Under the pieces are notes generated by a model that saw nothing but the letters and a program-made list of their open reading frames with translations, did not search any database and had not been told where the DNA came from. Of a DNA stretch of 64,000 nucleotides, positions 11,130-20,659 are shown piece by piece. The DNA comes from Trichopria drosophilae. Taxonomy: Eukaryota > Arthropoda > Insecta > Hymenoptera > Diapriidae. The DNA is taken from NCBI GenBank assembly GCA_030407085.1, contig CM059582.1:90322501-90386500 (forward strand), read 5' to 3'. Both the position numbers and the translations under genes were made by a program. Position 1 is the stretch's first letter. The number at the start of each line of letters is the position of its first letter.

Positions 11130-11782
11130 CGCGACAGTCTTCAGTATTGGAAGCGCAATACTTCCACCTATTAAACTTTCACCGCGGAAGAATTATGCAT
11201 TGGGTTTAATTGAACTTTTAAGGTGTAATTCCAAATGTTGACGTTAATAATAAATTTCATATTGGTAACCATCAAATTACTGTGCCGATCGGGAGCTATT
11301 AAATTGAGGATATAGCAGAATATATTAGAAACAAGCTGTCGGAGTATAGTGATATTACACTAGATATAAAACCCAAAAAGAATACCTTACGTAGTGAAAT
11401 CAGGTCTAATCGAGACATTGATTTTACACCAATCGAATCGATTGGGCGAACATTGGGTTTCAAAGGACGAATTTTGGAAGCAAACAAGGTGCACATTTCA
11501 GATTTGCTGGTAACCATGATTAAAGTTAATGCATTTCGCGTAAAGTGCAATATAACTGCAGGCGCTTACATTAATAGCAGTAGAGCGCATACGATTCATG
11601 AATTTTTTCCTTCTGTGACGCCCGGATATAAGATTGTGGAAGTGCCGAATCACGTCATTTACTTACCTGTTGTCGTCAGATTAATAGATCATATTCAATT
11701 GCGTATTGCTGATTAGAATGGTGAATTGGTGAACTTTCGTGGTGAAACTATTACAATACGACTCCATCTTAAATCTACGTAA
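11130..11782 (+). pseudogene. Penton-like minor capsid protein, broken
   Basis: Two frames (to 11241 and 11453-11716) plus intervening sequence read as one product. It has an N-terminal YALGLIEL strand, an N-x-L-R-S-E-I-x-S-N-x-x-I-D-F segment, an S-I-G-R-T-L-G-F turn and a late E-F-F-P-x-V-x-P-G-Y-K-I-V-E-V-P segment followed by IIYLPV-like residues. From memory this set recurs in virus-derived insect loci beside the capsid gene, and a jelly-roll penton is the likely role. A frameshift near 11225, a stop near 11306 and a TAG at 11714 make it nonfunctional. Confidence 0.5.
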
Positions 11783-11784
11783 AA

Positions 11785-12001
11785 ATGGGTATTATGTACA
11801 ATGGTCAGAACCTTAATAGTTACTATGATAGTAAACCAGCGTCGTCAAATTCGCAAGACGTTAACACGTCGGAACGTTCTATTTCTGAAAAGCTTGGGAC
11901 TCAAGTTACATCATCACCACAATATCAAAAAGTGAAGAATAAAAATTGTTATTGCCGTTGTTGTATTTGCTTGCTTATCGCACGTTATCACAATAACAAT
12001 A
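11785..12001 (+). pseudogene. Small probable membrane protein, frameshifted
   Basis: An ATG at 11785 opens a polar frame of about 50 residues (N-rich, S-rich). Near 11940 the frame becomes cysteine-rich nonsense, while the next frame encodes about 19 hydrophobic residues (11945-12001) running in phase into the capsid-like ATG at 12002. The likely ancestral product was a short single-pass membrane protein immediately upstream of the capsid gene. No family is recognised. Confidence 0.3.
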
Positions 12002-13222
12002 ATGGAGGATCCAATACTCAGCATTCAAAACCCAGTCGTTTTCGACGAATCTGTCGCTCATTACGAGCTGCATGCACATCAATCTTACAATACAAGTTCA
12101 TTTGGCAAAAATGATGAAATTCGTATTGTTGTACAACATCAAGATTTATGTATTTTACCATGTAAAAATTTGATACATGTTAGTGGAAGGTTGACCAAAA
12201 CCGATGGAACTAAAGCAAATAATACTAATCTAACATCTAACGCAATCTGTCATTTATTTGATGAGGCGCGGTATGAGTTGAATGGAGTTGAAATTGATCG
12301 AAATAGAAATGTTGGTATTACTAGCTTGATGAAGGGGTATCCTTCTTACACACCAAATCATGAACCCGTTTTAATCAAAGCAGGTTGGATATCTAGTTCA
12401 AATCTAAAGATAACAAATGATAATGGTTATTTTGACGTGATCATGCCTCTGAGTATGATTCTCGGATTTGCTGCAGATTATCGTAAGATAAATGTAAATA
12501 TGAAGCATGAACTTGTTTTAACAAGATCTAAACATGATGATAATGCAATTATACAAAATGTGGATGAAAATTATAAAATTGAGATGAATAAAATAGAATG
12601 GTTAGTTCCATATGTCTCGTTGGCTGATAGGGAAAAGATACAGCTGCTGCGTTTCATTGAAAAAGATCCTTGCACATCTTTAAGTTTCCGTACATGGGAA
12701 CTTTATGAATATCCTCTATTGCCGGTAACATCATCCCACGTGTGGTCTGTGAAAATAGCGACAGAACTAGAAAAGCCACGATATATTATTATTGGATTCC
12801 AAACGGCTAGAAAAAATGACAAGGCGAGAAATGCAAGTTTATTTGATCACTGCAACATTAATAATGTTAAAGTATTTTTGAATTCAAAATATTATCCGTA
12901 TGGTAATTTAGACATTGATATTGCAAATAATCAATTTTCTTTATTATATGATATGTATATCAATTTTCAAGCCAGTTACTGTAATAAAAATGTTACTGGT
13001 AAACCTATATTGAATAAATCAATATTTTTAGAGAAAGCACTATTAATCATTATTGATTGCTCTAAGCAGAATGAATCTTTAAAACATGCACCTGTCGATG
13101 TTCAACTCGAATTCGAATCAAAGAAAAATTTTCCTGCAAACACTTCTACTTATTGTTTAATTTTACATGATCGCATTGTAGAATATAACCCCATAAGTGG
13201 AAATGTAAAGAAATTGGTTTGA
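12002..13222 (+). CDS. Major capsid-like protein (double jelly-roll type), intact 406-residue frame
   Basis: An uninterrupted 406-residue frame with a clean ATG. Landmarks include C-H-L-F-D-E-A-R-Y-E-L-N-G-V-E-I-D (about residues 82-98), a W-x-V-P-Y-V motif near residue 200, F-R-T-W-E-L-Y-E-Y-P near 230 and a long beta-rich C-terminus. This layout matches, from memory, the hexon-like major capsid protein of animal adintovirus/Polinton-like elements, which builds the outer icosahedral shell. It sits directly after the PLA2/pX and penton-like genes and 40 bases before the 285-residue gene. It has no stop or frameshift although its upstream neighbours do, which suggests either recent integration or retained function. 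Fold assignment is inference. Confidence 0.65.
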   Translation: MEDPILSIQNPVVFDESVAHYELHAHQSYNTSSFGKNDEIRIVVQHQDLCILPCKNLIHVSGRLTKTDGTKANNTNLTSNAICHLFDEARYELNGVEIDRNRNVGITSLMKGYPSYTPNHEPVLIKAGWISSSNLKITNDNGYFDVIMPLSMILGFAADYRKINVNMKHELVLTRSKHDDNAIIQNVDENYKIEMNKIEWLVPYVSLADREKIQLLRFIEKDPCTSLSFRTWELYEYPLLPVTSSHVWSVKIATELEKPRYIIIGFQTARKNDKARNASLFDHCNINNVKVFLNSKYYPYGNLDIDIANNQFSLLYDMYINFQASYCNKNVTGKPILNKSIFLEKALLIIIDCSKQNESLKHAPVDVQLEFESKKNFPANTSTYCLILHDRIVEYNPISGNVKKLV

Positions 13223-13262
13223 GAGTAGGGGTAACCATTATTGCGCGTGCGTCAATCAATGA

Positions 13263-14120
13263 ATGAAACGCGGTTATACTTTATTCACTAGTGAACCAGT
13301 TTCATACGAAATGGAATACGTTGTAGACCTGCAGGGATTCCGCGGGCCTGGTAATAGTTTGATACCGAAGGAAATGTCTATAATAAATATTGTCGACAGT
13401 GAAATTGCGACTTATGTGTTTAAACCACCATATCAATGGGTGTGGTTACCTTTACACTATAAGAGAGTCAATAACTGGTTGATGAATAATTATCACGGTT
13501 TACCATGGCAATCTGGCGACGTACCATTTGACGCTATAAACGAAACTTTGGAGGATATCGTTAAATGTGCTAACAAAATTTATTTAAAAGGAGTCGATAA
13601 AAAATGTTGGTTGGAGGGTATATTAAAAGCTGAAAATGTTGTCGATCTCGACATTTTGGACTGCCCATCTCTAACAAAACTGAAGCAGCAGCAGCAATAT
13701 CAATTGTCGGAGATGTGTGATAATCATACGATTAATGGAACATTCCCTAAAGAAAATGTAAAAATACTTAACAATTGGTTATTAAAAAATCTATGTCTAC
13801 AACCTGCATCTCCACACTGTTCATTAAGGATTTATTACGAAGTAAAACGTCTCGCATTGATGGAAACAAAAGATATCGAATGTCTGCCGATTGATTTCAT
13901 TTGCATGTTTGCTGACCAGCAAATTGAAGAAGCACGGGCTTGCTTGCCACCTGCTATGCAAATTCATCCTGATATACGTGAATGTCGTCGATGTTATAAA
14001 CATTTCGAATCAAGCTATGATACGATAGATGGTCCACCACCTATGATTAAAGACTGCATCAATTGTCAACTTAAAAGCGATGCATTAGTTGATAATATTG
14101 AAAATATGAATTTCATTTGA
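13263..14120 (+). CDS. Uncharacterised 285-residue virus/Polinton-associated protein with Cys4 cluster
   Basis: The intact frame starts at ATG 13263, 40 bases after the capsid-like gene and on the same strand. Near residue 22 it has a V-V-D-L-Q-G-F segment followed by I-P-K-E-M-S-I, a pattern reminiscent of the first acidic motif of RNase H-fold exonucleases, but I do not claim activity. Around residue 70 it has N-N-Y-H-G-L-P-W. The C-terminus has C-R-R-C ... C-I-N-C, a probable zinc ribbon (residues about 240-270). From memory, homologues are common in insect genomes next to adintovirus-like capsid genes. A/T-rich 3' sequence with AATAAA words follows at 14150-14180. Confidence 0.55.
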   Translation: MKRGYTLFTSEPVSYEMEYVVDLQGFRGPGNSLIPKEMSIINIVDSEIATYVFKPPYQWVWLPLHYKRVNNWLMNNYHGLPWQSGDVPFDAINETLEDIVKCANKIYLKGVDKKCWLEGILKAENVVDLDILDCPSLTKLKQQQQYQLSEMCDNHTINGTFPKENVKILNNWLLKNLCLQPASPHCSLRIYYEVKRLALMETKDIECLPIDFICMFADQQIEEARACLPPAMQIHPDIRECRRCYKHFESSYDTIDGPPPMIKDCINCQLKSDALVDNIENMNFI

Positions 14121-14124
14121 TTGC

Positions 14125-14385
14125 TATAGTATATTGTTATGTATGAATATGAGAAATAAAAAAATTAATAAAATTTATTAAATATATCTTCTATATTTTC
14201 TTCATCCTCCTTCCTGCATGATATTGTACACAAAAAAGAAAATGGGTTATTTAAAATGGTCATATTTAACAAAGGGTTCATGAGTGAACATTCGTAATGA
14301 CTAATGGGTTTTACACGCGTCTCAACTCGTATACCATCTTTACGAGATATAGATCCCAACATATTATCTAATATTCTTAGAAATT
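14125..14385. other. Spacer after the virus-like block
   Basis: Contains AATAAA-like words at 14152-14172 that could serve as poly(A) signals for the two intact upstream frames. No terminal inverted repeat or gene seen. Confidence 0.35.
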
Positions 14386-14387
14386 AC

Positions 14388-14830
14388 ACGTGTTTCCCAA
14401 ATATGGGAATCTAGAACGAGCGCTTTCGAAAGGAAGATGTAGGAAAAACAGATCTATACTTAGATGTTACATGTGTTTCCCAAATATGGTCAAATAACAT
14501 GGGTTTTTTCAAAGATGTAGGAAAGACCTCCCCGACGCTATTAAAGCGCGCTTCGAATGAGAGGTAGGAAAACAGACCGACAGGCCCCGAGCGCCAGAGG
14601 GTCGGCACGACGCGGACCTCCCCGACGCTATTAACAGCACGCTTCGAATGAGAGGTAGGAAAAACAGTCCTATACTTAGGTTACATGTGTTTTTCCAAGG
14701 GTGGTCGAAGGTACATGTGTTTTTCCAAAGATGTAGGAAAAACAGACCTCCCAGGCCCCGAGTGCCAGGCACGGTGCCGACCTCCCTGACGCTATTAAAA
14801 AAAAAAAGCTTCGAATGAGAGAAACGAGCG
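14388..14830. repeat. Compound tandem repeat with ACATGTGTTTyCC units
   Basis: Three to four diverged units, each beginning ACRTGTGTTTYCCAA (14388, 14469, 14686, 14711) and carrying GATGTAGGAAA and a recurring GACCTCCCnGACGCTATTAA ... CTTCGAATGAGAG block (about 14527, 14620, 14780). GC content is clearly above the surroundings. Function unknown; it resembles a subtelomeric or centromeric minisatellite more than a coding segment. Confidence 0.65.
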
Positions 14831-14959
14831 ATCTTAATTCGCGAGTCATCTCGCGAGGTACCCCTCGCGATCCACCTAACCCGCGGATGGCGTACAACAC
14901 TCATAGCTACACTACTTGCGCTGTCAAAAACATAACCTATCCGTACTAAATGTAGTCCG

Positions 14960-16060
14960 TGAAATCGAATTTCTACAGCTTTCGGTACCGAAAAGTAAAG
15001 TTCGACACACGGCCGAATGATTTTACAGCCTTGTATCGAAAAATACTATTTTGTGACCTAAAAACTAACATTGGTACCCAAAAATTATTAAGGGGAAATA
15101 TTTCATGGATACGCATGCCGCAAACTTTTGCAAGAAGCGCACAGATTAAATGATTCTGACTTTTATGGAAGAAATGATTTCTTCAGGTACTTCCATTAAT
15201 ATCAGTTCTTAAGGCCATGAACAATGTGGTACAAGATTGTTTTTCCACGTCAGAATTAAATAATAATAATAATTTCGATAAGCATATTCGTGAATTAAAT
15301 AAAATATACAAAAGCGCAGGAGTTTCCGAATTTTTAAAAATTTACAGTATTGCTTACATTTTTTGGGTAACAGAAGGTTCGGATTTTGGTCGAAACAAGA
15401 TGGCGAGTCCCTCCATAGGAGTTTTTGGGAATTTTGGGAACGTCACAGAATCAATTTGATGAAAGATCCTACCTATTCTACGAGATTAAAAAGGGGTTGT
15501 TGTTGAATTTCATTAATAATAAAAAAAGTTCTACATTTCAAGTTTGTTTCTAAATAATAACAACATTTTTTTTAAAATAATTAAAATAACCAAAAACAAA
15601 AAAAATTTAAAACAATTAAATATACTACCACCACGTCTTCGTCGTTGGTTCTGGGATACGCAGAGAGTGGTATACTAATAAATTAAGTAATAAATAGTAA
15701 TCATAAATCTTATATTTTTTGAAAATAATAATTTTACATTTTCTCAAAAACGGTTTTGTCATCTTGAATGATATTCCAATCATGTTCTGATATCAGTTTT
15801 CATGGCCATTTTAGTTTAATTGAAAGGTGCTTGAAGCTCACTGTGTTCCGAGGTCCTGAGCACTCTTAAGAGGGAGAGTCCTGGGGGCTGTAATATTGTA
15901 AAACTGTATATCGTATTCTATGAACTCTATGAATTTGTTTCGTCAAAATCAGAAACTGGATATTAATTAATGTGAGAAAAATAATTTTTTTATTTTTATT
16001 TTTTAATCACTCTTAAGTTTGTAATTAATAAATCTTGCAAAACAAATCATCTCTTCGAAA
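14960..16060. other. Unassigned interval
   Basis: Short open frames at 14959-15153 and 15217-15459 have no recognisable motif and are flanked by A/T runs. I see no gene, RNA or element boundary that can be supported. Confidence 0.35.
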
Positions 16061-16256
16061 TAACATCCCAGCAATCGAATTTGAATAGAGATGTATAGAA
16101 TTGGATTCAATTATTAATTCTGAATCCAGTCAACGGTGAATCCATTTTAATACGTATATACAATTCTATTCGTTCATACGAATAAAAAGGTTACTTTCTG
16201 AATTCATATTAATAAAAAAAAAAATTTCTTCTTAAAAATTAAATCGTAAGTACATT

Positions 16257-16775
16257 CGTATTCAACATTACGGATTCAAAACTATCTAAGTGTACTCACT
16301 TCAATCCAAAAATAGTTTCCTTTTTAAAAACGAAATATTGAATGCATCCGTATTCAACATTACGGATTCAAAACTATCCAAGTGTATTCATTTCAATCCA
16401 AAAAAAGTTGTATTTAAAAAACGAAACTTTCAATACATCCGTATTCAATATTATGGATTCAAAACTATCTAAGTGTACTCACTTCAATCCAAAAATAGTT
16501 TCCTTTTTAAAAACGAAATATTGAATGCATCCGTATTCAACATTACGGATTCAAAACTATCCAAGTGTATTCATTTCAATCCAAAAAAAGTTGTATTTAA
16601 AAAACGAAACTTTCAATACATCCGTATTCAATATTATGGATTCAAAACTATCCAAGTGTATTCATTTCAATCCAAAAAAGTTGTATTTCGAAAACAAAAC
16701 TTTGAATACATCCGTATTCAACATTACGGATTCAAAACTGTTATAGTGTATCTATTTCAATCCAAAAAAAGTTAT
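16257..16775. repeat. About 91-bp tandem repeat array (5.5 units)
   Basis: Successive units carry TATTCAAyATTAyGGATTCAAAACTATCyAAGTGTAyTCAyTTCAATCC followed by an A-rich AGTT(T/G)nnTTTTTAAAAACGAAA spacer and AATGCATCCG. A higher-order period of about 183 bp is visible because alternate units match best. Because 91 is not divisible by three, all three forward frames stay partly open and yield repetitive ORFs with no likely protein function. Confidence 0.85.
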
Positions 16776-17150
16776 ATAAATGTGTTATATTTTTCTGATC
16801 TTTCGAATATTTAAGTAAAATAAGATTAAATACAATATAAAATTATTAATTTTTTAATTATCCTTTATTAAGGAAAACGCGAATAAAGTGAAATGATATT
16901 TAGAACGTTCGTGAAATACAGGTTAGGTCAATCAATGCCTGCAGAGTACAGATCGCGTTTGACGTTTGTATAACTGTCATATTATTGTCCATGGTTTTAA
17001 TCAGTGTAAATTAATTTTCAGTCATCATAAATTCTCGACGTTAATGGTTCCACCATTAATTTAGGTAAGTGAAATGAATTATTTTAGGTAACGTCAATTT
17101 TTATTGCTTTATTGTTGTGCAAAAAATGATATTTGTGTATGTTTGTATTT

Positions 17151-17871
17151 CAGATGCGGTCTTTCTGAATGCAAACCACCAATTAATTCCAATTTGTGTG
17201 GAAGAACTCTCTCTCCAGGTCGTTACATCCTCAGATAAGTTTCATGTTCCTTAAATTTAATAGTGTTTTTAAAAATATGATTCTTTGGAGATTATTTATT
17301 TCAGCTCGTCAAACAACTTCTTCAGCAATACATAGGAAATGTTTGACTCGATATTGTTGCAAAAAAATACGACCTTGTGTGGAAGTGCAACCATATGAAT
17401 CAGCCTGACAACGATGACCCGTGACGTACAGTTGTCCGAGTAACAGGGGTTACGTTAAGCACATTCCAAAATCGAGACGTCTTTTAAGCAAACTGTAAAA
17501 CGAGATGAAGCGAATTCTTGGTTATGCCTTATACAATGGTGTAATGTGAAACGTCAAAGTGAAACGTCATTAATGAATGGTGTTCAGAGTATAGTGCGAT
17601 GGTTCAAGTGGAATATTGGTGGGAGAATATTAGTGTATTTATAGCGCGATGTGAATAAATAATTTATAAATATATTATATTGTGAGTGATCAAGAAATAA
17701 AATTAATCAAGTTTTTGTGATATGTGACAAGTTCAATGCCTTATTCTATTATTTACAAATAGGACTTTTTTAAATGGAACAATTGATATAAAATTTATGT
17801 ATAAGTAACGATAAATAAAATAAAAAATAAAATAAATTATAATAATGTTAAATTTAAAAAAATCTGCGTCT
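17151..17871. other. Interior of the composite, no gene identified
   Basis: A 70-codon frame (17196-17408) and A/T-rich sequence with AATAAA at 17655 and 17697. A TTTCAG acceptor-like site at 17149-17154 follows the outer arm. I recognise no protein motif. Confidence 0.35.
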
Positions 17872-18886
17872 TTAATGTAATAAGTGTTCGAAGTATTTCC
17901 CTTCTGATAAGGTACAGTATCCCAGCCGATTAAAAAATTCGTATTCTGCTTTCGTAAGCATATCTGCCGTAATCGATTGCAATATAATTGCAATGCTATC
18001 CCGTAGTTCTACTACGGTGTTTACTGCAGGACGACTGTATAATTGATTTTTTACATGCCCCCACAGAAAAAATGTAATGGGGTCATATCCGGAGAGCGAG
18101 CAGGCCCATGTACCGGCCCACGTTGACCCAACCACTTATTTATTTATTTTGAAAATTTTCATTGAGATGCTGAGTCACTTCTCGAATGCCGTGTGCCGGT
18201 GCACTATCCTGTTAGAACCAGACAGGTTTCTCGATCTGAAATGAATCATTAATTAATTATAAATGTATTCTGATTACCATTGTCTTATGGAAAAGAAAGC
18301 TCTATTTTTTATGAAAAAGTATAAGCCCATATTGTTATACATACCATGGCTTCAATTTCTTTCAGCTGTGGTGTAACCACTTGCTCCAGAAGTTGAAGAT
18401 ACATCTCTCCATTCAAATTCTCTTCAAAGAAGATTGCTTCTATAATTGATGTGCCGATTATTCCAATCCAGACATTAATTTTTATTGGGTATTGAGTCTT
18501 GATCTGGAATAGTTCTCTAGGATTATCTCGTGCCCAATACCTGTAATTCTGTCTATTTGGAGAATAGGCGACAACCTAAATTCGCAAGCGATTTTTCCTG
18601 TGGATATGTGGCAATCTATTTCAACTAAGGCACAAATTGCCACTTGTTCGTCCTCTGATACATGACGTACTGGTCGTTGTATTTCATTAGGACGTTCATC
18701 AACACAACCAGTGGCCCGAAAATTATCAATTATTCTTTTTATTGTTGATATTGATGGTTTTGGTCTTTGCTCGTATTCTAACGAAAAATGATCCCTGACT
18801 TCTCTTAAGCTCATCCCACCGAAACACCATTCGAGCATTACTATTTTTTCTTGTACTGTGTACATTTTGAAGAATGTTCTTCTCAA
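17872..18886 (-). pseudogene. Mariner-like (Tc1/mariner superfamily) transposase, deleted and frameshifted
   Basis: Minus strand from 18886: an N-terminal helix-turn-helix (MYTVQEKIVMLEWCFGG), a second HTH region, then a deletion of roughly 100 residues. Next come N-Y-R-Y-W and the N-V-W-I-G-I-I-G-T segment (about 18480-18350) up to an exon end at 18346. An intron (18237-18345; GTATGT ... TTTCAG) follows, and the next exon holds the Q-D-S-A-P-A-H catalytic aspartate region with an upstream stop. The final piece (to 17872) has a degenerate third acidic motif (G-Y-D-P-I-T-F-F-L-W) and an R-L-G-Y-C terminus. It is inactive. Confidence 0.75.
18236..18346 (-). other. Intron of the mariner-like transposase
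   Basis: On the minus strand the exon ends ...GCCATG, followed by GTATGTATAACAAT and ending TTCATTTCAG before ATCGAGAAACCT. About 110 bp. The same intron with both splice sites and a few exon bases occurs in the opposite orientation at 19137-19262. Confidence 0.7.
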
Positions 18887-18934
18887 AAGGCTCTACTCTC
18901 CTATTTGAAAATTTATAAAAAACGAGTTGATAAA

Positions 18935-19060
18935 GTTTAAAGTTCAAATTTCATAATGGCCAATATCAGGTTGCGTTTCAGTTGGCAATATTGCTGATAT
19001 TCAAATTTCAGTGTTGCCAACTCAAACACATATTAGCCATTATGAAATTCGAACATTAAA
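18935..19060. repeat. Hairpin between the two inverted halves
   Basis: TTCAAATTTCATAATGGCCAATAT (about 18949) pairs with ATTAGCCATTATGAAATTCGAA (about 19033), and GTTGGCA with TGCCAAC inside it. Likely the terminal repeat of the mariner-like copy joined head-to-head with a second copy. Confidence 0.6.
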
Positions 19061-19639
19061 TTTTATGAGTTGAAATATTCTTCCAAATAGATTGCCTTGG
19101 CAGGTACGTTCATGTGTAAAACTGATGAGAGAAATCACCATGGTATGTATAACAATATGGGCTTACACTTTTCCATAAAAAAGAGAGCTTTCTTTTCCAT
19201 TGGACAACGGTAATCAGAATACATTTATAATTACTTAATGATTCATTTCAGATCGAGAAACCTACAATACACACCTAAACATTCACAAATATCATTTTTT
19301 GCAGAACAATAAAGCAATAAAAATTGACGTTACGTAAAATAATTCATTTCACTTACCTAAAGTAATGATGGAACCATTAACGTCGAGAATTTATGGTGTC
19401 TGAAAATTATTTTACACTGATTAAAACCGTGGACAACACTATGACAGTTATAGAAACGTCAAACGCGATCTGCACTCTGCAGGCATCGACTGACCTAACC
19501 TGTATTTCACGAACGTTCGAAAGATCATTTCACTTTATTCGCGTTTTCCTTAATAAAGGATAATTAAAAAATTAATAATTTTATATTGTATTTAATCTTA
19601 TTTTACTTAAATATTCGAAAGATCAGAAAAATATAACCC

Positions 19640-20656
19640 ATCGGTTTCATTTCGTAACTCTTATGCTATTCGTCAATGCCCGTAAGGTACCCGTTAAAGT
19701 TTACTCCTCATTGGCTGCGCGCTATACACCGGTTGCCCTATGTTCCGTTCTCTCGCATTCGCCCGGTATACGCCGAACGGATATATTTTGAAATTTGATA
19801 TTGGGTTAGCATGTCGAACAAAATCAAAAGTCACAATCATTTACACTAACGCGTCTTATAGTTCGCATTTTATTTTATCTAAATAATGTGTCATATATAC
19901 GAAATGCCAGGAGTAGGCACAATTCGAACCGAAAATTGTTTCCGAGCATAGAGTTCTTTTGTTTACACGGCCATCTTGAACGGTCTCTCGAAAGAACAGT
20001 TTCTATCCGTTTCGAACACCATCCGGGTGATGGCGCTCGAGAGAACAGTTTCTATCAGTTTCGAACGCTCGTCGAGTTGTGGTGCATCAAGCTTTCCGTT
20101 GAGTGCATGTACACCCAAGAACATCGATTGTTTCCCTTCCGGTTTGCATTCGACATGAGAAGCAGGATTGCCAGATATGCTAAGTGGGAAGTATATTTCA
20201 AATGGGAATTTGGCGATTTATCGGTAAAATCTGGCTACCCTGATGAGAAGTACAGACGCTTCTTCATAAAATTACATGGTTCGAATGCTAACCGGAAGGG
20301 AAACAATCGATGCTCCTGGGGTCTATTCTATCTATTTAGGATAGGCGATCGTTTCCGCAATCCATGTTAAGTTACGTATAAATGCTTTGCTCTCTATATA
20401 CGTAATGCATATGAACCGTGTATGGCTCTGAGCGGGTTTGTTCTGATGAACGGCGAATGAATCTAGTTGATAATGTAGGAAAATTCTTATTACATAAAGT
20501 ATTTGCGTATATTTCATAAGAGTTTAGTGTCATATAATTTAAAAAAAAAGCGGCGGTTACATAACAATTGCTCTTTCATATTCGACATCATTAAATAGTC
20601 AAATTTAAGTCAAAAGTAATATGGTATGTGTTTATAAATAATATCTATAGTATATA
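19640..20656. other. Unassigned interval containing a 32-bp inverted repeat
   Basis: 20122-20153 and 20281-20312 are reverse complements over 32 bases with one mismatch (core GATTGTTTCCCTTCCGG). They enclose 127 bases starting with a GATTGCCAGAT/ATCTGGCTACC inner pair, so this may be a small MITE. An open frame across it (19888-20370) shows no protein features and spans the inverted repeat, so I do not call it a gene. Confidence 0.5.
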
Positions 20657-20659
20657 CAT

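Larger units (their letters stand above)
16783..19638. mobile_element. Palindromic composite with ~360-bp inverted repeats around a mariner-like gene
   Basis: 16783-17150 is a near-identical reverse complement of 19270-19638 (for example GATCTTTCGAATATTTAAGT at both ends). Between them lie a minus-strand mariner-like transposase (17880-18890), a short hairpin centred near 18998 and an inverted copy of the transposase intron (19137-19262). Each outer arm contains an AGGTAAGTG splice-donor-like site. No target duplication is evident at either edge. This may be one long-TIR transposon or the product of inverted duplication. Confidence 0.65.

Noticed and set aside
15217..15459. 80-codon frame considered as a gene
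   Set aside because: No motif, asparagine run from AAT repeats, and no plausible neighbours.
16257..16814. Repeat array considered as a CRISPR-like array or a repeat protein gene
   Set aside because: Units are about 91 bp without constant spacer lengths, in a eukaryotic TE context; frames are open in several registers only because of low stop density.
19888..20370. 160-codon frame
   Set aside because: It spans a 32-bp inverted repeat and shows no domain or sensible composition.
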